A stretch of 64,000 nucleotides of DNA, from positions 152,115,265 through 152,179,264 of the forward strand of contig CAXKWD010000005.1 of the NCBI GenBank assembly GCA_964059195.1, read 5' to 3'. Positions 23,789-35,600 of this stretch are shown in pieces. The stretch's first letter is position 1. The number at the start of each line of letters is the position of its first letter. The stretch comes from Ectobius pallidus. Lineage: Eukaryota; Arthropoda; Insecta; Blattodea; Ectobiidae. The notes beneath the pieces were generated by a model. It saw only the letters and a list, made by a program, of their open reading frames with translations, was not told the DNA's origin and did no database searches. The position numbers were made by a program, and so were the translations under genes.

Positions 23789-24079
23789 ACATCCCTGAAG
23801 GGACAAGGCCTACCACCTGACCGCTGCGTCATCTACCATAGGCAGATGGCAGGAATGGGGGCATGTGGTCAGCATGCCGACACCCACGGCCGTTAATGGT
23901 GGTTTCCATGATCGGAGCCGCTACTTCTCTATCAAGCAACTCCTCAGTTTGTATCATGAGGCTGAGTGCACCCCGTTCCAGGCCTCCCTACCTCAGATAA
24001 ATCCGAGGAGGTACCGGGGATCGAACCCGGGCCGACGGATCTGTAGTCGTCAACGCTAACCACAAGACCACGCTGGCGG
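23789..24079 (-). mobile_element. tRNA-derived SINE family 2, fullest copy
   Basis: On the minus strand the head reads gtggttagcgttgacg (box A) and cgggttcgatccccgg (box B), clearly tRNA-like. The body then matches 9585-9843 and 40465-40610 and ends cttcagggatgt. Confidence 0.85.
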
Positions 24080-25278
24080 TCATTTAGTCAATGCCTAATT
24101 GTTTATTTAAATTATTTATTTAACAGAAAAATTATTAAAACATATTTAATAACACTGATGTTATTTATTTAATATTATGTTTTCATATAAATAGCATGGA
24201 ATACATAATTTTATTCTTAATTATATTGTTTAACGCTAAAAAGATAAATAATTAAACGAACAAAATGAATCACTTGCTGCCATATGCACATACAAATTCG
24301 AAATTAAGTGATTAATACATACTACAGATGCATGAACCTTGAAAATAATAATAAAATAGTCAAAATTAATACAAATCCGTCCATTTAATACAAATTTAAG
24401 ACAAACACTATTTCTTGTAGGATACATTATGAACTGAACGGTTAACTGAAAAAGAAAAATGTTTTCACATAGTTTTTCCCTTCCCTTTTACGCTGTATAC
24501 GGTCACAGAGACATTATACTCAGGGAACCTCAAAACGTGTATTAATGATGGAAACTAGTTAATGAAATTCAAGGTCTAATATCTACATAAGGCAGAAGAA
24601 ACAAAAATGCTAGGTACGCTAAGGACTGCCGGCTTCGAAGTGCATTTCAAAATTAAAGTGCACCGCCATTGGAGAAACTAAGATCTGAAGATTCCAGTTC
24701 CCTAGTTTAAAAAAAAAAAAAACCTGCAGTCTTTCCCATTTAGGCATGCTTCATGATCCCCTTCTGTCCACCTATATAAAGGAATTCAGATCTCTGCAAG
24801 TCGTAAACAAATGAATCAAGATAGCAAACCGAGCAAGGCCGCAGTCAATTAAGCTCACAATTAAATACTCTCTTGTTAATAGGTGGCGTTGGATGCGCAC
24901 GAAAAAAAGAGTTCAAATATTATATCTGTTAGAATAGTAGCTATAGCTGATGAAAATTCAAGAATAGGAAAGGAAGAAAAGGAGCGCTCAGAGAACCACT
25001 GCCAGCCCCTTGCAGGCGCGACCACTTCTCCTCCATCTGAGTAGTGCGTGTAGTCTAGTCGCTAGTATTCAGGCGCTAACTTTCCTACGCCCGCTAATAG
25101 CCTACTCTCCATATTTTCTCTTTCCATGACAATCATATTTAAATATTGAAAAAGCATAATAGGGCGAAGTAAGGTAATTTGGTGATAATTCTTGTAAGTC
25201 GTGCCATCAGATAAGGTACATATTTTATGACATGGCTCGCAGTGCACATGTTACCTCCTGCATTCGCATACCTCTCTT
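24080..25278. other. Intergenic DNA with no recognisable gene
   Basis: AT-rich; nothing I can support. Confidence 0.4.
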
Positions 25279-25677
25279 AGGGTGTCCACCAAGTAATGCT
25301 GAAGAAATTCCCGGCTTATTCCCTGATTTTCATTGATCATTTCAGAAATTCCCGACCAAAATATGAAGCACTTTCTAATAACTGTGTAAGAAAAATTATA
25401 GGATTATACATACTTTAAATAAGAAAAACTTTTAGTAACAAAAGTAATTGCAAACAATAATTACTTAGGCTATAACAGATACAAAAATTAGGAACAATAA
25501 AATAAATTAAATATACTTTCATTTTGGCCTATTATTGTCTAGAAGTCTTTTTGATCACACTTTGCAATTTTTCGAATTTTCCCGGATATTTTAACAAATT
25601 CATTGATTTTTTCCGGATTTTCCCGACCATACGAAATTCCCGGCCTTTTCCCGGATTTTCCCGACCAGTGGACACTC
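25279..25677. mobile_element. Short inverted-end element with cccgg-rich interior
   Basis: Starts agggtgtccacc and ends agtggacactct. Internally, attcccgg, ttcccggattttcccgacc and similar motifs recur in both halves. It looks like a non-autonomous DNA transposon, possibly hAT, but I found no clean target-site duplication. Confidence 0.55.
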
Positions 25678-25879
25678 TGTATCATGTAAATTGGTCATCC
25701 CTGTAAATAACCTATGCTACATCAATGCATGTAAATTTATGCTTGACAATAAATAAAAATACTATCTTCATGTCAATTGGTTGTAAAATTAAGAGAATGT
25801 CGATGCCACATCGCATCCCCGATTAATGCACTCACGTAGTTTTCTTTACCCTAAGCTTGGTCAATACACATTCATAACT

Positions 25880-26130
25880 TCACAGCGTATTTGAGCTATG
25901 GCGCCTTTCTAATATAATCTATTAAAATAGGCACTAAATTGGGCATTACTCCGGTACCGGTGAACCGATTTGGTTCAATACCAATAGGGTTCTTCCCATG
26001 GACATTATGTGTTTTCCAAGTTTCATGAAAATCCGAAAAAGCGTATTTGAGTTATGGTGCGTACAGACTCACAGACAGACATTTTTTCGTCCCCTACACA
26101 ATCTCATAAAGTACCATACTGGCACTTAAT
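25880..26130 (+). repeat. Dispersed repeat family A, 3' fragment
   Basis: Close match to the last unit and tail of 14590-15940, including gggcattactccggtaccgg and the ggcacttaata end. Confidence 0.75.
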
Positions 26131-26709
26131 ACGAGGCCGTATTGTGAAGAGCGCGTATTCAGTAGTTTCAACATGATGTAAAGCTATATTGTTCACCAGA
26201 CAAGACTGATGTTGTACAAACAATGGGTGGCTTATAACTACCCTTCAGATAATTTTTGCAAAATAATATATTCCAAACAAAAGTTTCAGTTCGGGATAAA
26301 GGTATTTTCACGAGTTTTCACTCCCACTCCAATAATTGTGAAAAAAAAATTTTGGTGCAAGGGTATTTTTTTATTATCAAATATTATTTTGTTGTTTATT
26401 GTTGTGACATATTATATTTGGTGCAAGGGTCTTTTATTATTCAGTGGAAGGAAAACCTGTGCGCGGCATAAATTACCTTTTTGCCTTCAGTTCTCCGTAT
26501 GAGAACTTCAAGTATAAAATTTAAACAAAATCGTTATAGCCTAGCTGTTTTCGAGAAAATCGCGGAAAAACTAAATTCCTTTCTTTTCAATGGCATTAGA
26601 AGCGAGAAAAAGTCGTCACCAGTCTTCGTGCCATATCCCCAAATACAAAATTTTGTTTTTGCACTCCTTAGCTAGTAAGTGGTACTTACGAACGTTGTTT
26701 ACATGGCTC

Positions 26710-27115
26710 GTAAGTTGACATTCCCACACAGTCTTGTTGCTAAGGACGGTTGCGATGAGGTTAAATTACTTACGGTCCAAGCGCTACGTCATAATTCATT
26801 ACGATACACTTCATAATACAAGCCTTTATGGCCACGGCCCCCAGGACAAATATTCGGTTCCCATAACAACAAAGACATGCGAATCACTTTCTGAAATAAA
26901 CATCTATTTTCAACAATGTATTTACATAATATTTTCAGGTAATATCACAATTAATATAATTAAATTGATATAAGTAACCGTCGTGCAAAAAATAGCATGC
27001 AACACACGGGCTCTCGAAAACTTAAAAACCCTCGGCTGCGCCTCGGGTTTTCAATCTGTTTCCTCGACCCGTAAACGTGCCTTACGGCACTTGTATCGCA
27101 ATATACTATTTCATA
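26710..27115 (-). repeat. Dispersed repeat family B, inverted copy
   Basis: Reverse complement of 4850-5250, sharing cgaatatttgtcctggggg-type and ttgcgatacaagtgccgtaag segments. Confidence 0.65.
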
Positions 27116-27445
27116 CGATTTTTCGTTCTGGAGCTAAGCTGTTCACAAACACACGCACAGATATATTTCTGAAAATATTGGATTCAGGGGACATCAAAAC
27201 GTGTATTTACGAGTTTAAGTCATGATTCAGACAAACCGAAGAGTGATTTCGATGAAGGGGCCATCGATTCACCACAAACCAAGAACTGAAGGCAGCGGTG
27301 CATATGTGGCTTGCTAGTCAGCTAAGAACCTTTTTTCTGAGGGCACCATAAAGCTTGTTGATCGAGATCAAGTGCATTGAGAAGCAAAGGGACAAGGTTG
27401 AAAAATGAAGTAATTGAAATTTTGTATTGCTGTTGCAATAGATTT

Positions 27446-27459
27446 AAAAAAAAAAAAAA

Positions 27460-27521
<62 letters not shown>
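27446..27521. repeat. Composite microsatellite: poly-A followed by (GA)n
   Basis: About 22 A residues run straight into about 26 GA units. The 76-aa ORF across it (K-run then RE-run) is an artefact of the repeat. Confidence 0.95.
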
Positions 27522-27523
<2 letters not shown>

Positions 27524-27794
27524 CTGATACTTATTGATGTACCCTCGTATGTTAAAAGCTCAACTCGAATCTTCCTCTACCTACAGTGTAGTCAGGAAGT
27601 AAAATAAATGGTGCAAAAATATGGTGCAAAAATATGTTGCACAAACTTTCTCGAATATACGTGTTAAAGGCTAGCACAGAAAAAAGTAAATTATTGGGAC
27701 AGTTAAATTTTATTTATTGCATTTTCAGAAAACTAATAAGTGTCTAGAACAGAAAGCATCAGGGTCGGTCTTTATATCAATGCTTTTACCCTGA

Positions 27795-27796
<2 letters not shown>

Positions 27797-27848
<52 letters not shown>

Positions 27849-27856
27849 TAATAATA
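27797..27856. repeat. (ATA)n microsatellite, left half
   Basis: About 20 trinucleotide units interrupted by one short slip. It abuts a MITE, and the same repeat resumes after the MITE at 28373. Confidence 0.9.
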
Positions 27857-28372
27857 GGTTTGTTCGCAAAGCAAATCCGTGACCGCTTGAGAATTTGTTG
27901 TACTGCGCATGTCCAGTATGTAACTTACCCGTGATTTGCACTTTGCGAACGGTTACAAGAATTTGGAATCGATAGTTTCTGCGTTTAATCGATATGATAT
28001 GCAAATAAAATATATATTTCCCTTTGACATGTTATAAATGCAATATACATCGACAGTATAATCTATATTTTGGGAAACTTTTAATTATCTTCCATTATTC
28101 ATACATATAAGTAGCCTATGTTCATAAATCTGGCGCAATGTTATAGGAGGGAGGAGTCAGGCGCGTGAAAATAGGTTACTGCGCATGTCTCTGATAACAA
28201 TTCATGCTAGAGCCTGCAAACTTTTCTTATAGTACAGAAACTGTCCGTGAGAGCTTTGCGAACAGAAGATTGAAATCAGAATCACGGATTCTCGCTTTGC
28301 GAACGCGTGTGGAGAAAGAGCGCATGCGCGAACGATATGTTCCTTGGTTTCTGACTGCTTTGCGAACAAACC
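27857..28372. mobile_element. MITE inserted in a trinucleotide microsatellite
   Basis: Terminal inverted repeats ggtttgttcgcaaagca (27857) and tgctttgcgaacaaacc (28372) lie between TA dinucleotides inside an (ATA)n tract. The core motif ctttgcgaac recurs inside at about 27935, 28254 and 28293 in addition to the ends. Non-coding. TA flanks fit a Tc1/mariner-type insertion, but the microsatellite makes the duplication ambiguous. Confidence 0.8.
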
Positions 28373-28450
28373 TAATAATAATAATAAATAATAAGAAGAA
28401 GAAGAATAACAACAACAACAATAACAATGATAATAATAATAATAACAATA
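28373..28450. repeat. Trinucleotide microsatellite, right half, with variants
   Basis: taa units change into gaa, aac and aat units. Continuation of 27797-27856 across the inserted MITE. Confidence 0.85.
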
Positions 28451-29434
28451 GTCAGAGGAAGTAAAAAAGGATTTATAAGGATGAATATTAGGCTAATCTA
28501 TACGGTACAGTAGGAATACAATAGGTACATTACAAGTATTGGTCTGTTACAGTATTAAGCCAGCTACAGAGCTCGCCCTCAAATTGAAAGCATGGACCAC
28601 GTCACAGACAGAGGCGGCGGGAATTCGAATTCAAAACCGGGACATCCGGCAACTGATGACTCCAATTAAAACACAAGCACGTTTTTTCTTCCTTTTTGCC
28701 CATACTGTAGGTAATATAGGTAGAGGAAGTATTGTGTTTCACCCCAAAATCGATGTTTAGTTTTTAAAATGTAAGAGAAAATTTTCACCAACTTCACATC
28801 CCATTCCCAGAAGCTATCTAAACCAAAATACAATTTTTTTTTTTTTTCTTTTTGGTAGAATTTTTCATTCTTGAGCTAAGCTATTCATACACTCATATAT
28901 TTAAAACACAATTAATTTCATTCAAACGTAATGCTTCCTCTACCTATGGTAGGCTGGTAGAGGTAGAGAAAGTAAAAATAGAATAGTATGCACTGCCATT
29001 TTCAGGAACAATATCACATCCCACGATCAAGTTCTAACGATTGGGTTTGGAGGGGAAGGCATGACTGAAATTGCCTCCTGCTTATTTTAAAAACACATCT
29101 TTCTAATTATTAATTTTTAGGAAAGCTCTCCTTACTAAGTTTTATTTTCAGGGCCCCAATAGGTGGTGTACTTTCCAAGGATCCTTATATTCTAGAAGTT
29201 GATGTAGTGGTTGTGTTTTTACAACTGTTGTGCTACTGTGGACTTGTTCGTGTATCCCAATCTGTTGCAGTGTTTGTTCATTGCTATTAGGCATATGGCA
29301 AGCGAAGCCGGGATCAGACAAACAATAATAAAACTCAAATATGTTGCAAAAAATAAAATGTTTAATCTAGTAATTTTCTACATTAATAAAAGAAAGAGTA
29401 CATCTTTTACAATATCTCAATTTAGGCTATCTGC
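28451..29434. other. Intergenic DNA with no recognisable gene
   Basis: Nothing I can support. Confidence 0.4.
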
Positions 29435-29445
29435 TTTCCAATAAT

Positions 29446-30138
29446 TAGGGTTACCAGATGTAAAATTGAAAAGCAGGACATTACAAAAAACTATTTTCTC
29501 CACAAAAAAGCTGGACATGACACTACTTTTTTTAAAATTAATATAAAGTTAATGTAAATTATTAAACTTGGTGTGTAATAGAACAGATACTAGGCCATTA
29601 CAAATAATATTAATTTCTATATCTACTTTCTATGTAGATCATTAATAAATATTTTAATTTTTCTCTTGTTGTTACTGTTCTGATGATCAAATATCGAATT
29701 TTCATAAAATTTGCACTTCCTTTCAAGTACTTCCATCAACCTTCAACATCTTAAAAGAACTGATTTAACTCAAACATATACATTAAAGAAATTAATCATG
29801 TCATGAATCTACATCTTGGATACCTACAGAAAACAAAAGTTCAGGAATTTTATACTACAGGTAATCGATTAACAAAAGCTGCAGTAATCGAAGCACCACC
29901 TATACATAAAAATCAAGATTTTCAAATTATGTCCTTTGGTCTTATACGGTCATGACTCATGTGGAATTAAGAATCTATTTAGGATAAATTGTAATCACAC
30001 TTACGTAAAAACATGTTTCACACAGAAATTTGTAATAAAATGTCCAGTAGGACATGTAGGATTTTCTACAAAGTCTGGCAGGACAAAGACTTGAAAAGCA
30101 GGACATGTCCAGTGAAATCCAGACGTCTGGTAACCCTA
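29446..30138. mobile_element. hAT-type element with 8-bp target-site duplication
   Basis: Ends tagggttaccagatg and gtctggtaaccta-like (cgtctggtaaccc, ending 30138) form an inverted repeat. tttccaat occurs at 29435-29442 and 30139-30146. On the left, three extra bases (aat) separate the duplication from the TIR. The interior repeats aagcaggaca motifs and has no intact coding frame. Confidence 0.75.
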
Positions 30139-30146
30139 TTTCCAAT

Positions 30147-31620
30147 CCATCTTTAATGCATAAATACATGAAGTGATAGATCTGCCAGCAAAAAATTCTC
30201 TCTCCGATATTCTCACTAGACATTATTATAATAACATAATGAAAAATGAAAAAGTTTCTTCAAATATTTATATATCTGAGTCTTTTCTTTAACAAATTTT
30301 GTGATTTATTTTATATAATACATGCGTAGCACATCCCCATCTTCTACTTGTTCTTATTAATTCATTAAGTTCAGATTTTTCTCGATTATGGAAAGAAAAC
30401 CACAATTTATCAATGTCCTTCTGGAACTGAAAATTAATCATAAATAATTTGGTGTAAAATGCGGGAAAACGTTAAAGTTACAGCATGTTAACACAATGGC
30501 CACCACCAGCAATGCAGGCTGACCATCCCCTTGGACTGGACATTCATTCTACTACCTGCTCTTTTATGTATCTCAAAATAAAAGTATGTTTGAATAAAGT
30601 GTTATTAGTGTAATCAACAAATCTGCTATAAATGCAGCACAAAAAATTTTCATTGTGCAATGCCACAGTACAAGAGCAGCGTAATTATGAAACAGGTTTC
30701 TATCTTTTCCTAGCAAAGCAATGCAAAATCCAGTGAGGTTTTCAGGGGCATTTTACCCCTATTCTGTCACTTCTGCTTCTTATATTCTTCCTGTCCCCTG
30801 AAAGCTTCCCTGCTCGGTTCTCTCTGGAAACTGATGCTATTCTGTGTTTATTGCTTTCTAATTGCTTTCAGTTTCCAACAAACAGAGAATAGACATTTTC
30901 GAGCCAGGGTTTAGAAATTTATACATCATAAAGCAACCCCTCACTTATCTCGGAAATCCCCATGACCCATCTCCTACCACTGGCTACATAAGGCATGGAG
31001 ATCCCCATAGCCAGTTGCCAATGTGTTAAATTGGGGTTCTGCTTAAGGCCTATACTGAAGATTCCGGAGACGTGAAATACATTAAAAATTAATTGTAATG
31101 TTCTGTAATGTTTTATGTCTGTGTCATGTCTATGGCATAGCAATTAAGGTGTAGGCTCATACAGTAACTAGTAACAGTACGTTACCTTTTCGATCTTGAC
31201 TGGACAGATGTTCATAAAATTTTGAACACTCATTCTATATAAGAGTGGCTTTAATTTGGTATAAGAACAATCTACATCGTACGCAATTTAAATCTGACTA
31301 AAAGAGAATCATATCATCCATTAAAAAACATGATATCACCTAAGAGTGAAGAAGTTATTGCCAATTTTTCCTTTAAATCTGAGACCATAATTATTCTACA
31401 GGATGAACCATAACGATTAAGATAACATGTACAAAGTGAGGTAACTCCAAATACTTCCAATAGTCTTATCTTCATCTGAACATGTAAGATAGGGCATTGA
31501 AAATTAATCTACTTTCAGTATAGATTATAATATCTGTATGTATTGTGAAACTGTAGATTATGTTTTCCTGGGAATATGTATTTATTATTGTTAATGTTTA
31601 AAATTAAACAAAGAGTGTTT
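30147..31620. other. Intergenic DNA with no recognisable gene
   Basis: AT-rich; nothing I can support. Confidence 0.4.
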
Positions 31621-31621
31621 T

Positions 31622-31730
31622 TTAATCATTACTTACCTCTTTATGCACTAAAATTTTATCATTAATATGGTAGTGAAAAGATAGGTATAAAAAAACTTTA
31701 GTGCATAATGTAGTAAGTAATGATTTTAAT
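31622..31730. repeat. Short inverted-repeat element (~105 bp)
   Basis: aatcattacttac and tttatgcactaaa at the left return inverted as tttagtgcataa and gtaagtaatgatt at the right. Either a tiny MITE or a local hairpin. Confidence 0.55.
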
Positions 31731-32604
31731 AACTCTGAGCATACCTCACTTTCCACAATGAAGTCAGTGTAATGATATCTCTATGAACTTATACCTCTTT
31801 ACACACCATGAACTGAGAAAGATTATAGTTTTCCCATAATTCACTATAATTTAACCCAAGTACCAACGATATGAGATACCTCTCTATACATGCTGATAGA
31901 GAATAAATCCATCATCATTACTAGCTAGATATCTTATTTTCTACAATTCTGAAGTTAACTCTCCTTACACATGCACCCGAGATTTGTAATTCAATTTTTC
32001 TAAAATGCATAATAGATTTAATATCAAAGAAGATGTAAAGAATACTTGGATCCATCCTTTAGTATATCATCTCAGATTTTAAAAAATAAATAAATTGGCT
32101 ATAACTTCCTCAAATTATGTGCTATCATGATTTTTAATGGACAGTATTTTTTTCACTCAAAATATAAATCATATAGAACAGTTATTGGATGTGTTTTACA
32201 CAATTTCTCAAATCTTTGCTTCAAGTGACTTAGATACTTTTCTGCAATGACACATTCAATTACCCTTAAGATTGGAATAGCAATTCTCTTACAATAACGA
32301 ACTGAAACTACAAAGTTGGATTTACTTTCAATGTTATATTTCACTGATTACAAAAAGGAACTTTTATATTGATTCAAAAGCTTGGGGAACAAAACCATGG
32401 TGAAGGAAAGTGAACATGATTTTTAGGTCTTCACTTCTTTCCTTTAACAAATACATTTTTATATAACGTCCAATTATACAGTACAGAAAACTGTAATATT
32501 TAAAGTAATTTTCTTCCATAATAAAATTACAGTTCGGGCACTTTCCATTCTGATTATTATACATAAGCAAAGTGAACGAAAAATATGGTATGTACACATT
32601 GTTC

Positions 32605-35600
32605 TTAAGAACTATGCAATAACTTATTGAAGGCAGCGTATGATGTCTCCAAATCAAATAAGAGTTGTCGAACTTGTGTTTCTGACAACTCGTCAGATGC
32701 CTGCATCCCTGAAAGCGTATTCAGCCAATCTGAAACTTTCTGTTTTCCTTCAAAGTCAGAAGGTAGTATGCTTAGCCTGTTCATAGTATCCATGAGGTCT
32801 CGAAGATCCGGGTGTAACTCATCCATCGCCTTTATCTCCAACCGTAGCTTGTCCATTATTGTGATGAATAGCTGTGAAACAAGAGAGCAGCAATTAAAGG
32901 GTTCACAGATTATTTTCCTGGCATATTCCTAATCGTGAATAAAAATTCTTAAGGAAATTGCATGCACAAGGAGTGCAATAATTTTTTATTTCTAAGATTC
33001 AACAAACAAAACAAAAATCCCCACAAGAATGAAAATTTATTGTTGGATGCAATCTCACGGATATTGTATGGCGGTATGGGCCCTGAAAAACTGGAAACCA
33101 ATCCTCATGGAGCATATATTCCATTCCTTCCACTCATCTCCAACAACGTAGCCAGACTGTTGTACAAACATAATATAAAAACTGTACACTTCACCACCGC
33201 CTAGATTATGACAACTGGTATGACCCATAAAAGATTCTCTTGGTCCGTGGACCCTGGGCATCTATAAAATCCCAAGCCAGTGTGGAGCAGTTACATTGGA
33301 CAGACAGAATATACCATCAAGGCCACATTCCCAAAAGCAACAAACACAAACAATCCAACAGACTGAAATACACGAACAAATCCACAGTGGCACAACAGCT
33401 ATAAAAAAACCACTACACCAACTTCTAGAATATAAGAATCCTTGAGAAGCAGACAACTTATTGGGGCCCTGGAAATAAAACACTAAAGTAATAATTTCAA
33501 CAGGGACAATGGTGTATAACGTGCGTAGACAGTGGACTGTAAAAACAATTAAATTAATTAAGGGTGATAAAGATTGTACACACGCTATACATTTCGCTTA
33601 GAATGAACGATAACAAGGTTATAAGCTAAATAAACCATAGGTGAGATAACACTGACACTTTGATCTTCTTGAATCACAAACACTCGTTGGAAATTTCATC
33701 GACGTCTTGAAGTCTTCTTATAAGCAGGGATGATTGATTCCGCCAGTAAATGAAAGAGCTTGCTGATTTAAAAATATATTTAATAACAATTCCGGAGGAC
33801 CTTTGGAGTCAATATTCCAAATAAAATTATGTGAATGACAATGAAATACACACATGTACCAATTATATGCCGTATTAAGGTTCACAGTCAATCTTGTGAT
33901 ATTTTAATTCACCAAATAATGCGCAATAATAATGTTACTGAATTTATATTGCGTGTTAAAGTAGATACAGCTACGTTGCAATAAAATCAATTTAATATTA
34001 TTAGCTGTATGAAATAATTTTAGAGCTTTAATGCACTCACTAGGTAATAAGATTCCTTTCGTAGCTAATATTACCTCAAAAATAGTCCTGAAGTCCAAAT
34101 CAGGTCATAATCAAGATAGTCAATTCATGTAGAAATGCCTGGTGGAAGCACTAAACGAATCCAGCCTTTTCTGAGACGAATAAATGTGAAAAATTGCTTC
34201 TGTGCAATTAATATCAATTATAAATAAGCCTTAACTTGCAGGAAGCGAAGAATAAGGAATTATGACGTTAAAAAACCACTGCTAGTTAAGTCCAGATATG
34301 GACAATGATCCTTTAAGAGGATTTAAAAATGGCGAAGACGAAGAAGGAATGTTTTAAACAAGAAGAAAAGAAGAAAGCTAACAATATAAAAAACATATTG
34401 TAGAGAAATTCAACTGTCCTTAAAAATAATGAAGAGAATGCAAGGCCCCCTGAAAACGGGCGAAAAGCAGAAAGAAATCAAACCAACCATCCATCATAAT
34501 AAAATTAAACATTTAGCAATAAAAATATTAACAGCTAAAAAGATCACAACATAACTGAACATATTGCCCGCGATTATTCACTAGGGAATAATCAAACAGA
34601 AATGCGAAGTTATGTTGGATCTTCAAAAACACCAATAAATCCTAAAAGTTGAGAAATAAAAGCAACTAAACAAAGAAAAAATGAACGACTGCTTTAGTCG
34701 TGAGAGTCATAAATGGGAATTGGGGCTAGTTTAATGATAGGTCGTTTCAGATAACTTGTAGAAGTCCTGACCGTGACAACCCTCACAAGACCGTCTGGGC
34801 CTGGGTGAGTTTGAGTTATGATGCCAACAACCCATTTTAAGGGAGGCATATTGTCATCCATGATTAAAACTGGCGTACCTATGGCAACATTAGGCATAGC
34901 CTTCAAACAGTTTGAACGTCTCTGCAAGGAAGAAAGATTTGAAGAAGAAGATCCTCTTGAAATAATATCTGCATGATTTTCCTTAGAGGCGACATGAGAA
35001 CAAGAATCAATAGATGTAGTCTCCTGAATATCAGCGCCTCTATTGACCACAAGAGTTTTCAAAGTCGTGGGTGAATGAGTAAACTGATTACTGATACCCT
35101 CATCAGACGTAATGATGGCTGAGCAATTCACAGAAGACTCAGTAGAATTAAAGGGTTTACCTGATGAAGGCCTATTCAAGTCAGAACATCTCCCACGACG
35201 CATTGGAGGCATATTGTGATGCTTAAGAGGGGACGAAGGCAACTTGCCGGAGAAGTACCAGCCTAGCTGAGAGTTCTGAATAGTAGGCAAATTGGGAGCA
35301 GATATCTGTCCAGATACCAAGATTTGAGAACATATCTCAACTCCCAATAGCAAATCAATAGGCTTAGGAGAATTAAAGCTGGGATCTGCTAAGGGTAAGT
35401 TAGGAGGAATGTTCCAACCTCTAGTATTAACAAAGTTTTTAGGGAAATTAGAAGCAGAGATCTCAGGAACTATAATGGCCTTTGTATCATAGCGCCAATT
35501 CGTAACCTGAGATCTGATAGAGACTTCTGTAAGCCTTGAGACGCTTGCATTGGTAGAAAGGATACCAGCGAGAGAAGTACGCTGAGATAATGGCGACAAA

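Noticed and set aside
27377..27607. ORF with a Lys run followed by an Arg-Glu run
   Set aside because: Translation of a poly-A/(GA)n microsatellite.
27725..28464. ORFs with long Leu, Ile or Asn runs
   Set aside because: Translations of the (ATA)n microsatellite flanking the MITE.
33904..34098. 64-aa ORF present identically at 38389-38583
   Set aside because: Identical because it lies in both LTRs; short, no features, so not called a gene.
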